Of a stretch of 64,000 bases of DNA, positions 56,529 to 64,000 are shown one piece after another. The position numbers and the translations under genes are program-made. The notes under the pieces are model-generated. The model did not search any database. It saw nothing but the letters and a program-made list of their open reading frames with translations, and was not told the DNA's origin. Positions within the stretch are counted from its first letter, which is position 1. Every line of letters begins with the position of its first letter. The stretch is taken from NCBI GenBank assembly GCA_002256205.1, contig NKIW01000003.1:434001-498000 (forward strand). Direction: 5' to 3'. The stretch is from Rhizobiales bacterium PAR1 (GTDB lineage Bacteria; Pseudomonadota; Alphaproteobacteria; Rhizobiales; Beijerinckiaceae).

Positions 56529-56875
56529 GGGGGCACCTTCGCAAGCGGATTTTATCGATTTTGACCTGATCTATCGTCAGGGGTCGCAGATCTTCCAAGA
56601 CAGGTAGAATGACTTTTTGGCCAGCGCGATTTCCGCTGCGTGTTCAAATTTGCACAGAAGCATTCTGCATTGCGATGACGGAATCAAGGATGGCGTGGTT
56701 GTCTGCTTTTGGGGGGACACACGTAGGGCGCCAATGACCGGATTGGGGCGGGGCGCTTAGCTGCCGAGCCGGAAACAAACGGGTCGAACCGACCTCTGGC
56801 TTTGTAGGACACCCACACTCAATTGCAAAAAGCAGCAGCGGGCCCGTCATTGGGAAATAGGTGTTTTACCTGACG
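56529..56875 (-). other. intergenic stretch, no gene recognised
   Basis: No family-like frame, repeat or terminator was found. The small minus-strand open frame 56644-56850 has no ribosome site or recognisable product. It separates the phosphoesterase from two tandem binding-protein genes. Confidence 0.5.
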
Positions 56876-57922
56876 TCATTGCGCGAGCGTGCGCACACGC
56901 TCCGCAAGTGGCGGCAAAAACGAACGGTCGAACACCTCGCGCAGGTCCGGTGTGCGTGGCAGGTGCTTGACCTTCACAATTAGAGCGATCAGCCGTTTGA
57001 GGCGCGCGTCATCCATCTCACCGATGCCAAGTTTTGCACCTTCCGGATGCGCCATCTCGCTTTTAAGCGTTCCCACCAGACGCACATAATCCACGTCGCG
57101 GCGAATGGAGGGGGAGGCTGCCTGAAGCGCGTCGATTGCCACGTTGGGATCGGCCACCGTATCGCGCAAGGCCCGGTTGAAGGCGCGCACCATCCCGGTG
57201 ATCGCTTTTGGGCTCGAACGATAAAGCTCGCGCGTCACGAACAGCGTATTGCCGTACATATCCGCTAGGTAATCGGCATAGTTGATGAAGTGCAGGTCCT
57301 TCGCGGTGATGCCCATCGGCGCCACCGAGGCGATGATGGTATTCACGAAGCCGAAGACGCCATCGGCACCCCGTCCAGCCAGCATATCCGCGACCTGCGA
57401 TCCCATGCTGCTCGATGCCCGATCAATCCTGACCTTGCTGGCATCAGCGCCAGCAGCGCTCGCGAGCATATCGAAGGTGATGAGTGCGGCATCCATTGCG
57501 TGGCCAACGATCGTGCGCCCTTCAAAATCCTTCGGGGTACGCAGAGGGCTGTTCGCCGGCACGGCAATCGTGAAAGGCACGGTGTTGAAGGTCGTATAGA
57601 CCGCAACAGGGCCCTCATTGGGCTTGCCGCGTGCGATGCGCTCAATGAGAGCCGTAATATCCCCATACCCGACATCATAACTGCCATGGCGAACCTGCGG
57701 GACGACGACAGCCGCACCGCCGCCGCCGCTGAAAGCAACCGAGAGACCTTCCTCGCGCAAATAATCGCGCGCATGCGCCAGAAGGAAGAAAGATACCGGC
57801 CCGGAAAGAGATGTGTTCAGCAGGAGCTTGAGCGATTTCATCTGGGCCTTGGCCTCATGCATGGTCATCCCGAGGGATATGGCGCTCGCGGCGCCCAGAA
57901 TCGTCCTGCGTGTCATCGGCAT
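56876..57922 (-). CDS. orphan ABC binding protein, NMT1/TauA-like (second of tandem pair)
   Basis: The 348-residue protein has a signal peptide (TRRTILGAASAISLGMTMHEAKAQ) and the NMT1/NitT/TauT-type start KLLLNTSLSGPVSFFLLAHA, with YGDITALIERI and AMDAALITFDML. Starts at 57922 or 57916 are possible. It closely parallels the next gene (57957-59000): same motifs, same end (SFLPPLAERV), so the pair arose by duplication. No permease or ATPase is adjacent. Confidence 0.86.
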   Translation of the reverse strand: MPMTRRTILGAASAISLGMTMHEAKAQMKSLKLLLNTSLSGPVSFFLLAHARDYLREEGLSVAFSGGGGAAVVVPQVRHGSYDVGYGDITALIERIARGKPNEGPVAVYTTFNTVPFTIAVPANSPLRTPKDFEGRTIVGHAMDAALITFDMLASAAGADASKVRIDRASSSMGSQVADMLAGRGADGVFGFVNTIIASVAPMGITAKDLHFINYADYLADMYGNTLFVTRELYRSSPKAITGMVRAFNRALRDTVADPNVAIDALQAASPSIRRDVDYVRLVGTLKSEMAHPEGAKLGIGEMDDARLKRLIALIVKVKHLPRTPDLREVFDRSFLPPLAERVRTLAQ

Positions 57923-57956
57923 TTCGGCCAGCTTTCTGGTTCTGTTGTCACGGTTT

Positions 57957-59000
57957 TCAGGACGAAATGCTGTGCACGCGTTCCGCAAGCGGCGGCAGAA
58001 AATCCGGCATGAAGATCTCGTCAAGCGCAGGGCGACGCTTCAGTCGGTTCGTCTCGGTGATCAGCGCGATGGCGCGGGTCATCCGGGCAGGGTCGATCGC
58101 TCCGATCCCGATACGCTTGCCGTCAGGGTGTGCCATTTCAATCTCGTACGTGGTCTTGAGGCGCAGCATCTCGGCTGGTCGGTCGTTCCATGGCGCGCGG
58201 CGCATCACCGCGTCGATGCCGGCCTCCGGCGTTTGAACAGCGGCTACCAACCCGCGATTGAAGGCGCGGACCACGCTGGCAATCGCCTCGCGGTTCTCCT
58301 TCAAAACCTTGCGCGAGACCATCAGCGTGCTGCCGTAAAGGTCTGGCACATGCTCGGAAAAGCGGAGGTGCCGAAGGCGGTTGTTCAGATCCTTGCCGCC
58401 TTCTGCCATCGCGGAAGCAATCGTGCTGACATAGCCGAACACGCCATGAACGTTCTCCGAGCCCAGCATCGTCTCGACCTGCGCCCGCATGCCACCGCCG
58501 AAGGTCCGGATCGTGACCTTGCTGGCATCCACGCCGTTGACCTTACAGAAGGCCGGGAAGGTCTTGAGTGCGACATCACTGGAATGGCCGAGCAGTGTCT
58601 TGCCCTCAAGATCCTTCGGTGAACGGATCGGGCCGGCGGCGTTCAGGGCAATGGTTGACGGTGAGGCATTGAAGAGCGCGAAGATGCCCACAGGCGCCTT
58701 CTGTGGATGCTCGGCCGCAACCTCGATCAGAGAATTGATATCGCCGTAGCCGAAATCAAAATCGGCAGCGAACATGCGCGGAGCGGCAGTATATGCGCCG
58801 CCGCCTTGCGTGAATTCGATCTCGATCCCTTCCTCAGCCAGATATCCGCGATCCTGCGCGAGCAGCAGGAAGGATTGCGGCCCGGAAAAGGAGGTGTTCA
58901 AAACCATCCGGAACCGCTTCGTTCGCTTCTGGGCAAGGGCAGGCGCGGCAATCATTGCAGCGCCGATCACGCCTGTCGCAAGAAGAACGCGCCGTTTCAT
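57957..59000 (-). CDS. orphan ABC binding protein, NMT1/TauA-like (first of tandem pair)
   Basis: The 347-residue protein has a signal peptide (RRVLLATGVIGAAMIAAPALAQ) and the core MVLNTSFSGPQSFLLLAQDRG, with FGYGDINSLIEV and DVALKTFPAF, ending FLPPLAERVHSISS. GGAG six bases before ATG 59000 favours it over ATG 59012. NMT1-like proteins bind thiamine-precursor-type, taurine or nitrate-like ligands; the group cannot be fixed. It ends 34 bases before its paralogue and likely shares its transcript. Confidence 0.88.
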   Translation of the reverse strand: MKRRVLLATGVIGAAMIAAPALAQKRTKRFRMVLNTSFSGPQSFLLLAQDRGYLAEEGIEIEFTQGGGAYTAAPRMFAADFDFGYGDINSLIEVAAEHPQKAPVGIFALFNASPSTIALNAAGPIRSPKDLEGKTLLGHSSDVALKTFPAFCKVNGVDASKVTIRTFGGGMRAQVETMLGSENVHGVFGYVSTIASAMAEGGKDLNNRLRHLRFSEHVPDLYGSTLMVSRKVLKENREAIASVVRAFNRGLVAAVQTPEAGIDAVMRRAPWNDRPAEMLRLKTTYEIEMAHPDGKRIGIGAIDPARMTRAIALITETNRLKRRPALDEIFMPDFLPPLAERVHSISS

Positions 59001-59145
59001 CGCTGGCTCCATCGCTGTCCCGTTTCGGCATCTAGCGGCCTCGCGGATGAGCTAGCAAGGACTCAGGATTTGCATAGACGCGGAGTTCCTTTGCGCTGAA
59101 CGCATCACGCTTTCGGTGTGGTGGAGGATCGCTGTGCCTGGCAGG

Positions 59146-59264
59146 GGCGCTGTCAGATAAAAGTGCGCTTGCCGACCACTGGCGCGAGGTACAAATTTTT
59201 GTCTGCCCGGTTCCTGGCGCTTCGCCTTACGATGAGGGAGTTTTTCCTAAAAGCGCGACTTTCT
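59146..59264 (+). repeat. dispersed ~115-bp repeat (copy 3)
   Basis: The left edge GGCGCTGTCAGATAAAAGTG is close to the inverted ends of copy 1 (7566). The interior, with AAATTTTTGTCTGCCCGG and GATGAGGGAGTTTTTCCT, follows the other copies. The right edge is worn. It lies between the paired binding proteins and the HdeD-like gene. Confidence 0.6.
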
Positions 59265-59445
59265 GATCGCACTGACCATGTTCCGCCCGGCGGGGTGAGG
59301 ACCGGAAAACCCCCATGCGGGCGAGGGGGCGGCAAAGAACCCAGATCCGCTGAATGGCGTGCGTTTCGACTGGGGGGGGAACCAAAGGCAGGCGAGATCG
59401 GTTTCAGGTGTCTCACACTTCCCACACACTCAAAGGATCGCTGCG

Positions 59446-60051
59446 ATGGACACCACCATGGAACAGGCAAGCCAGCGCTTGCGTGATCAGGATACCCTTT
59501 CGGATATCTCTCGGTTGAAGCCGGGCTGGATCCTCGCTTTCGGCATTTTGCTCGCGGTGCTCGGCGCCTTCGCTCTGGCAAGCGTGATCACGGCGACGAT
59601 TGCATCGGTTTATTTCGTCGCGATTAGCATGGTGATTGCTGGCGCCGCGCATATGGTGATGGCGTTTCAGGCGAAGTCTTTCTGGTCCGGGTCGACCTGG
59701 TTTTTGACAGGGATTTTCTATTCGGCAGCCGGACTTCTGGCCTCTTCCAATCCTTTGCTCGCGGCCACCGGTCTGACATTACTGCTGGGCATTGCGCTTG
59801 TCGCGAGTGGCATTGTTCGCCTCGTGATCGCCTTCCAGATGCGATCCGGGACAGCATGGGGATGGGTCGTGCTTTCTGCATTGATCACAGCGTTGCTCGG
59901 GATCACGGTCCTCTCGCAATGGCCTGCATCAGGCCTTTATGTGCTTGGCACTTTCCTCAGCATTGATCTCCTCTTCACGGGCGCAAGCTGGCTGGCGCTC
60001 GGTTCAGCCCTACTGTCGCGCCAGATACTTTCCAGCCTTGTACAGGCCTGA
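59446..60051 (+). CDS. HdeD-family (DUF308) membrane protein
   Basis: The 201-residue protein has six short membrane helices in pairs, as in HdeD/DUF308 proteins linked to acid or other stress, and opens with GWILAFGILLAVLGAFALA. AAAGGA is eight bases before ATG 59446; the longer frame from 59359 has no support. A second in-frame ATG lies at 59458. It is not in an operon with stress genes here. Confidence 0.85.
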   Translation: MDTTMEQASQRLRDQDTLSDISRLKPGWILAFGILLAVLGAFALASVITATIASVYFVAISMVIAGAAHMVMAFQAKSFWSGSTWFLTGIFYSAAGLLASSNPLLAATGLTLLLGIALVASGIVRLVIAFQMRSGTAWGWVVLSALITALLGITVLSQWPASGLYVLGTFLSIDLLFTGASWLALGSALLSRQILSSLVQA

Positions 60052-60223
60052 CCAATGGTCATCGTAGGTCCACCAATTCTGAAAGGGTGATGCCCGGCTG
60101 ACAGGCGAACATTGCTTGTCGGAGCAGCAGGGGTGGCCTTGGCGGGAGCCAGTACCACCTCTCATTTCTCTCTCGGAACGTGAGCCATGACACCATCCTC
60201 CCACAAGTGACACGGGACACGCG

Positions 60224-60925
60224 ATGATCGACCCTGATGCCAACATCCTGAGCCGCCTGCCGCAAGTTGTTTTAGACCTTGCGCTCAGTCATGGCGCCGA
60301 TCCCGCCTATACCTTTGATGCCGTCGGGTTTTCACAGCGCGGTTCGATGCGGGTCAGTCTGAAATCCCGGTTTTGGCTCCCTTTCACCGCCCGCCAGACG
60401 ATGTCGATCAAGTCGTGCGCGTTCACGTGGAACGCCCGGTTCCTGCCGCTCGGCTACATGACCGTGACCGATGAACTCGTGGATGGCGGCGGACGGCTCG
60501 ATGTCACTGCACTCGGCATTTTTCCTGTGGCCCGCTCGAAGCCAGGTGCGGCTCTGGCACGGGGCGAACTCATCCGGTACCTCGCCGAATTGCCTCTTGT
60601 GCCAGACGCGATCCTGCATAACCGCGACCTCGACTGGCGCGAGATTGATGCGTCCACCATCGCTGTTACGTCCGGCTCCGACGATACCGCCTGTGAGGTC
60701 ATTCTGGGCCTTGGACCGGATCGGCGCATCGTCAGCGCCTTCTGCGCCAACCGCGCGGCGAGCACCACGCCTCCCTTTGTGTCGATGCCGTGGCGGGGTG
60801 TTTTCTCCGATTATCGCCAGGTGAGTGGCCGATGGATTCCCACCGCCGCACAGGTGGGGTGGGTCATCAATGGAAGGGAGGAGAGTTACTGGCAGGGCCG
60901 CAATCAGAGTTGGGAGCCCTTGTGA
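60224..60925 (+). CDS. DUF6544-family protein of unknown function
   Basis: The 233-residue protein shows the family run SQRGSMRVSLKSRFWLPFTA, FTWNARFLPLGYMTVTDE and ELIRYLAELPLVPDAILHN, which matches DUF6544 (formerly in DUF6920) proteins. No signal or membrane segment is evident. Its 3' end overlaps the convergent MoaF-like gene by about 59 bases. The role is unknown. Confidence 0.75.
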   Translation: MIDPDANILSRLPQVVLDLALSHGADPAYTFDAVGFSQRGSMRVSLKSRFWLPFTARQTMSIKSCAFTWNARFLPLGYMTVTDELVDGGGRLDVTALGIFPVARSKPGAALARGELIRYLAELPLVPDAILHNRDLDWREIDASTIAVTSGSDDTACEVILGLGPDRRIVSAFCANRAASTTPPFVSMPWRGVFSDYRQVSGRWIPTAAQVGWVINGREESYWQGRNQSWEPL

Positions 60926-61169
60926 CCTTCAAGAGCCCTAGTCTTCTAAACGCTTTGAGCATCCGGTTCTGCGCCAACCCATCGGGACCGCGAGGGACCG
61001 TTTTGGGACGCAACTCGGTCCGGGTAATCTCCACCGTAGTTGCATCCGCAAGACCGCCATCGGGTTGGATCGCCCTGAAGCTCATTGAAGTCTGGGAATG
61101 AAAATCGAGCTGGAAAGTGAACTGCCCAAAATCCGCCTTCCACTGCTGCCCGATAATGTTTGCCTTCAT
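60867..61169 (-). CDS. short MoaF-like protein, probably degraded at the C-terminus
   Basis: The start ATG 61169 has AAGGAAG in place, and the product begins MKANIIGQQWKADFGQFTFQ with LDFHSQTSMSFRA, similar to MoaF/lipocalin-like domains (a barrel start followed by TVEITRTELRP). After that the usual W-x-E and closing strands are not found in frame, and the last 40 residues look unrelated. It may be a frameshifted gene; the longer frame to 61433 is not used because it overlaps the next gene. Confidence 0.45.
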   Translation of the reverse strand: MKANIIGQQWKADFGQFTFQLDFHSQTSMSFRAIQPDGGLADATTVEITRTELRPKTVPRGPDGLAQNRMLKAFRRLGLLKVTRAPNSDCGPASNSPPFH

Positions 61170-61248
61170 GCTCCTTCCTTGTGTTTGAACAAGACTGCTC
61201 GACCGTGCGAAGCTACGGCTTCGCACGGTGATATTGTCTGATTTCGCG

Positions 61249-62019
61249 TCAGAATTTGCCATTGGCGTGCGGCATCTCGCTCGGGATGGCCGAGATCGTA
61301 TCCCAATGCTCGGCAATTTTGCCGTCCTCGATCCGGAACAGGTCGAAGAAGGCGGTAGGGGTCGTCCCCAATTTGCCCTCGGAGGCGGTGAAGATGAAAT
61401 TGCCTTCCGCCACAATGATCGGGGTGCGCGCATAGCTCATGGCTTGCCCGGCGTCGGCAAAAGCCTTCAGAGCGGCGCCAAGCCCGTCCAACCCGTCCGC
61501 AACCAGCGGGTTGTGCTGGATGTAGGTCGTGGTCGAAATATATTCCGTGACCTTTTCAGGCGCTGCGCCCTGAAGCACATCGCGGATGAAGCCCTCGATC
61601 AGGGTCTTGTTGTGGGCGGTCTTGTTATGGTCCGTGATCTGGGTCGGGCCGTCCGTCATGCCGTTGCCGGACGCAGTCTTGCTCACCAGCGGCTGCAAGT
61701 TGTCCCAGTGTTCGGCGACCTTGCCGTCCTCGACGCGGAAGACATCGAAGGCCACGAGCGTCTCGCCTCCAAAAGCCTGAGCGTTTTCATATGTCACGTG
61801 CAGGACGACGAGATTGCCTTCTGCAATCACGCGGTGGATGGTGCTCCTGATGCCGCTCTCTTTCAGGGCGGGGATAAAGCCAAGGATTGGCGCAGCGCCA
61901 GTGGGGACAGCGACATTGTGTTGCCGGTAATCCTCGGCCAGCAGGTTCTTGGCCGCTACCGCGTCAAAATCGGTAAAAATGGCGCGAACAGCGCTCAGCG
62001 CGATGTCTTTAGGGGGCAT
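61249..62019 (-). CDS. SnoaL-like (NTF2-fold) protein with two repeats
   Basis: The 256-residue protein is two SnoaL/NTF2-like domains in tandem: each has DYRQHN or YIQHNP, a long beta stretch and FDVFRVEDGKVAEHWD or FDLFRIEDGKIAEHWD. Such domains act as cyclases, isomerases or small-molecule binders; the enzymatic role here is unknown. AAGGAGAC lies just upstream of the ATG. It is divergent from an HxlR regulator with an inverted repeat between them. Confidence 0.9.
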   Translation of the reverse strand: MPPKDIALSAVRAIFTDFDAVAAKNLLAEDYRQHNVAVPTGAAPILGFIPALKESGIRSTIHRVIAEGNLVVLHVTYENAQAFGGETLVAFDVFRVEDGKVAEHWDNLQPLVSKTASGNGMTDGPTQITDHNKTAHNKTLIEGFIRDVLQGAAPEKVTEYISTTTYIQHNPLVADGLDGLGAALKAFADAGQAMSYARTPIIVAEGNFIFTASEGKLGTTPTAFFDLFRIEDGKIAEHWDTISAIPSEMPHANGKF

Positions 62020-62061
62020 TCGGCGTCTCCTTCAAGGGTTCCCAAGTTGGGTGCTTTTGAA

Positions 62062-62086
62062 GTATTATTTCAATACCAAGTGTCAA
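62062..62086 (-). promoter_or_regulatory. candidate HxlR operator and SnoaL-gene promoter
   Basis: GTATT (62062-62066) and AATAC (62072-62076) form an inverted repeat centred between the two divergent genes, a possible HxlR-type site. On the minus strand TTGACA (62086-62081) could be a -35 for the SnoaL gene, though a clear -10 is lacking. Confidence 0.4.
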
Positions 62087-62110
62087 TAACGCACCAAAAG
62101 GGAACCTGGT

Positions 62111-62530
62111 ATGCTCCGCATTACCGTCACCACCGAAGAGGAAAGCGGGCTTTGTCCGGTCCGGAGCATTCTCAGTACGGTCACCGGCAAATGGAGTTCG
62201 CTTATCCTGCTCGCGCTCGAGGACGGCCCGATGCGGTTTTCCGCGATTAAGCGGACGATTGGCGACATTACCCAGCGTGTCTTGACGGAAAATCTGCGGG
62301 CTCTCGAACGCGACGGGTATGTGACGCGCGAGGTCGTCCCTGGTCCCCCAGTCGAAGTGCATTATGAACTCACGAAAACAGGGGCTAATCTCGTGGCCCG
62401 CTTCATCCCGCTCGTGACATGGGCAGCCGAGCACTATGAGACCGTACAAGCCGCGCGGCAGAAGTACGATGCGGTTCATGGCATTGCCGGACCAACGGTA
62501 GCGCCTTCAAGTCCAGCGCCGAGTAAGTAA
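62111..62530 (+). CDS. HxlR-family transcription regulator
   Basis: The 139-residue winged-helix protein has the HxlR start CPVRSILSTVTGKWSSLILLAL, the MRFSAIKRTIGDITQRVLTENLRALERDGYVTR helix-turn-helix block in short segments, and the closing YELTKTGANL. HxlR proteins react to redox or aldehyde stress. It probably represses or activates the divergent SnoaL-like gene and itself through the inverted repeat in the shared promoter. Cys14, next to the DNA-binding region, could be a redox switch. Confidence 0.93.
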   Translation: MLRITVTTEEESGLCPVRSILSTVTGKWSSLILLALEDGPMRFSAIKRTIGDITQRVLTENLRALERDGYVTREVVPGPPVEVHYELTKTGANLVARFIPLVTWAAEHYETVQAARQKYDAVHGIAGPTVAPSSPAPSK

Positions 62531-62760
62531 CGATAAGGTCCTTACTGCTGCGTTTGCTATCAGTCTTGATGACTTGATAGTTTGAATAGCTGCTTTGAGG
62601 TGCATAGGCGAACCTGTAGACAATATGATTTTACGTATTTGCTGAAAAACCGTTCATTGAAGGCGATTGCCGAGGCCCGGGACGCTGCGAAGAGATATGC
62701 GGTGCAACGCGCAACCAGTCGAACCTTGGTTGCTAGACGTCCCGGTTCATGTGGGATGGA

Positions 62761-64000
62761 TTATTGTTGAAGCACATAGACGCCTGGCGCGTCTCCAAAC
62801 AGTGCATCGCCAGCTTTGGCTGCACCCATGGTGGGGGGCTGGGTCAGATCGCCGGACCTTTCCTTTAGCCATGCTGACCACTCGAGCCACCATGAGCCGT
62901 CCTTTCGGGGTGCCGCCGCGATCCAGGTATCCGGATCAGGCTGATGATCAGCACTTAAATGGGTCTTGACCTGAAAACTGCGTCCGGTATGGCCGGGCTC
63001 CGAGACGATGCCCGCATTGTGACCGCCCGTGGTCAGAACGAAGGTGACTTCCGTCTCGGTGAGAAGGTGAATCTTGAAGACCGAACGCCAAGGCGCGACA
63101 TGATCATGCGTTGTGCTAACGGCAAAAATTGGCGTGCGGATATCCGTCAGCGCAACCGGCTTGCCATCCGCCTTATACCGGCCTTCGGCCAAATCATTGT
63201 CGAGGAACAGCTTGCGCAGATACTCCGAGTGCATGCGAAAAGGCATGCGCGTTCCGTCCGCGTTCCAGGCCATCAAATCATTCATGCCTGAGCGCTCACC
63301 CAGCATGTACTGATGAATCATGCGCGACCAGATGAGATCGTTTGAGCGCAAGAGCTGGAATGTCCCTGCCATCTGCTTTGTATCGAGGAAGCCTTGCTCC
63401 CACATCATATCCTCGAGAAAGGTGAGTTGGCTTTCGTTGATGAAGAGCATCAGTTCGCCCGCCTCGGTGAAATCGGTCTGCGCGGCCATAATGGTCATGG
63501 ATTTAACGCGCTCGTCGCCATCCCGAGCCATCGCGGCGGCAGCGATGGAGAGCAGCGTGCCGCCAAGGCAGTAGCCGACAGCATGCACAGGCTGATCCGG
63601 AACAACCGTATTGAGCACCTCGAATGCCGCCATGACGCCGAGTTTCCGGTAGTCTTCCATGCCGAGATCCCGATCATTCTGATCGGGGTTTTTCCAAGAG
63701 ATCATGAAGACCGTAAATCCCTGGTCTGTAAGGAATTTCACCAGTGAATTCTCAGGTGAAAGGTCGAGGATATAGTACTTCATAATCCATGCCGGCACGA
63801 TCAGCACGGGCTCGGGACGGACAAGCTCTGTTGTCGGGAAATATTGGATGAGCTCGATCAGACGGTTGCGATAGATCACCTTTCCGGGTGTGGCGGCGAT
63901 ATTGCGCCCAATCTCGAAGGCCTCCACACCTACGGGCTTCTTGCCAGAACGGTCACGCTCCCAGTCCTCAAGCAGGTTCTGGGTTCCGCGGACGAGATTC
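62761..64000 (-). CDS. poly(3-hydroxyalkanoate) synthase-like alpha/beta protein, partial at the window edge
   Basis: At least 413 residues of a PhaC-like enzyme are visible; the N-terminus lies beyond the right edge, where the frame reads NLVRGTQNLLEDWERD. The lipase-like box GYCLGGT (nucleophile Cys), TPIFAVSTTHDHVAPW (Asp) and TTGGHNAGIVSEPGH (His) are all present. PhaC forms poly-hydroxyalkanoate granules. The C-terminal run with DPDTWIAAAPRKDGSWW fits the family. It would be a short-chain PHA synthase or close relative; the subclass cannot be set from this part. Confidence 0.88.
   Translation of the reverse strand, partial: NLVRGTQNLLEDWERDRSGKKPVGVEAFEIGRNIAATPGKVIYRNRLIELIQYFPTTELVRPEPVLIVPAWIMKYYILDLSPENSLVKFLTDQGFTVFMISWKNPDQNDRDLGMEDYRKLGVMAAFEVLNTVVPDQPVHAVGYCLGGTLLSIAAAAMARDGDERVKSMTIMAAQTDFTEAGELMLFINESQLTFLEDMMWEQGFLDTKQMAGTFQLLRSNDLIWSRMIHQYMLGERSGMNDLMAWNADGTRMPFRMHSEYLRKLFLDNDLAEGRYKADGKPVALTDIRTPIFAVSTTHDHVAPWRSVFKIHLLTETEVTFVLTTGGHNAGIVSEPGHTGRSFQVKTHLSADHQPDPDTWIAAAPRKDGSWWLEWSAWLKERSGDLTQPPTMGAAKAGDALFGDAPGVYVLQQ

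Noticed and set aside
1-64000. CRISPR arrays, tRNA or rRNA genes
   Set aside because: No evenly spaced direct repeats or cloverleaf and rRNA motifs were seen by eye; a dedicated scan would be needed to exclude short tRNAs with certainty.

Overview
The window looks like an accessory, metabolically rich segment of a GC-rich alphaproteobacterial chromosome, most likely of the order Hyphomicrobiales. The reasons are high GC with strong third-position bias, gene types common in that order (an AapJ-type binding protein, PotABCD-like and TRAP importers, molybdenum hydroxylases, PhaC-like enzymes), and several decayed copies of one IS6-type element. The species cannot be fixed from the sequence alone. 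No rRNA, tRNA or CRISPR array was seen.

Layout. 1-7046: the frameshifted end of a class III aminotransferase, a GGDEF-EAL protein, a secreted protein, a TAP-like alpha/beta hydrolase, a lipoprotein, an L,D-transpeptidase and an orphan AapJ-like binding protein. 7137-7804: an IS6 remnant and a small repeat with inverted ends. 7818-16043: a tricarballylate module (tcuC-tcuA-tcuB plus a ModA-like binding protein), then an iron/tricarboxylate-type binding protein divergent from a TctDE-like two-component system. 16622-22257: RidA, an amidohydrolase and a polyamine/opine-type ABC importer in one run. 22512-26432: a secreted protein and an IorAB-type molybdenum hydroxylase with a cytochrome c that is frameshifted at a run of nine G. 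26568-30400: IS6 remnants around a small secreted helical protein and a chemoreceptor.

30454-42060: a catabolic island. On the minus strand an enolase-superfamily protein, an aldehyde dehydrogenase and a second PotABCD-like importer form one operon. Divergent from it are a MocR regulator, a GMC oxidoreductase and a PuuB-like amine oxidase; a cupin follows. 42165-45479: an IS3 remnant, a strong terminator and a TRAP importer. 45622-51235: an IS6 remnant, a Cys/Met-metabolism PLP lyase and a PhnDCEE importer without C-P lyase genes. 51328-55910: an alpha/beta hydrolase, then a scar where a DUF5666 gene and a haem peroxidase gene, transcribed away from each other, both lack their 5' ends. 55929-64000: a metallophosphoesterase, two tandem orphan binding proteins, an HdeD-like membrane protein, a DUF6544 protein, a MoaF-like fragment, a SnoaL-like protein divergent from an HxlR regulator, and a partial PHA-synthase-like protein.

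The overall theme is uptake plus first-step oxidation or hydrolysis of small organic nutrients (tricarboxylates, amines, N-heterocycles or aldehydes, phosphonates). The modules are separated by IS6 remnants, so insertion-sequence activity probably helped assemble and prune the region. I found no clear defence or conflict system. The most unusual items are the IS6-ended small repeats, the divergent-gene deletion scar, the homopolymer-frameshifted cytochrome and the MocR-centred catabolic island of unknown substrate.
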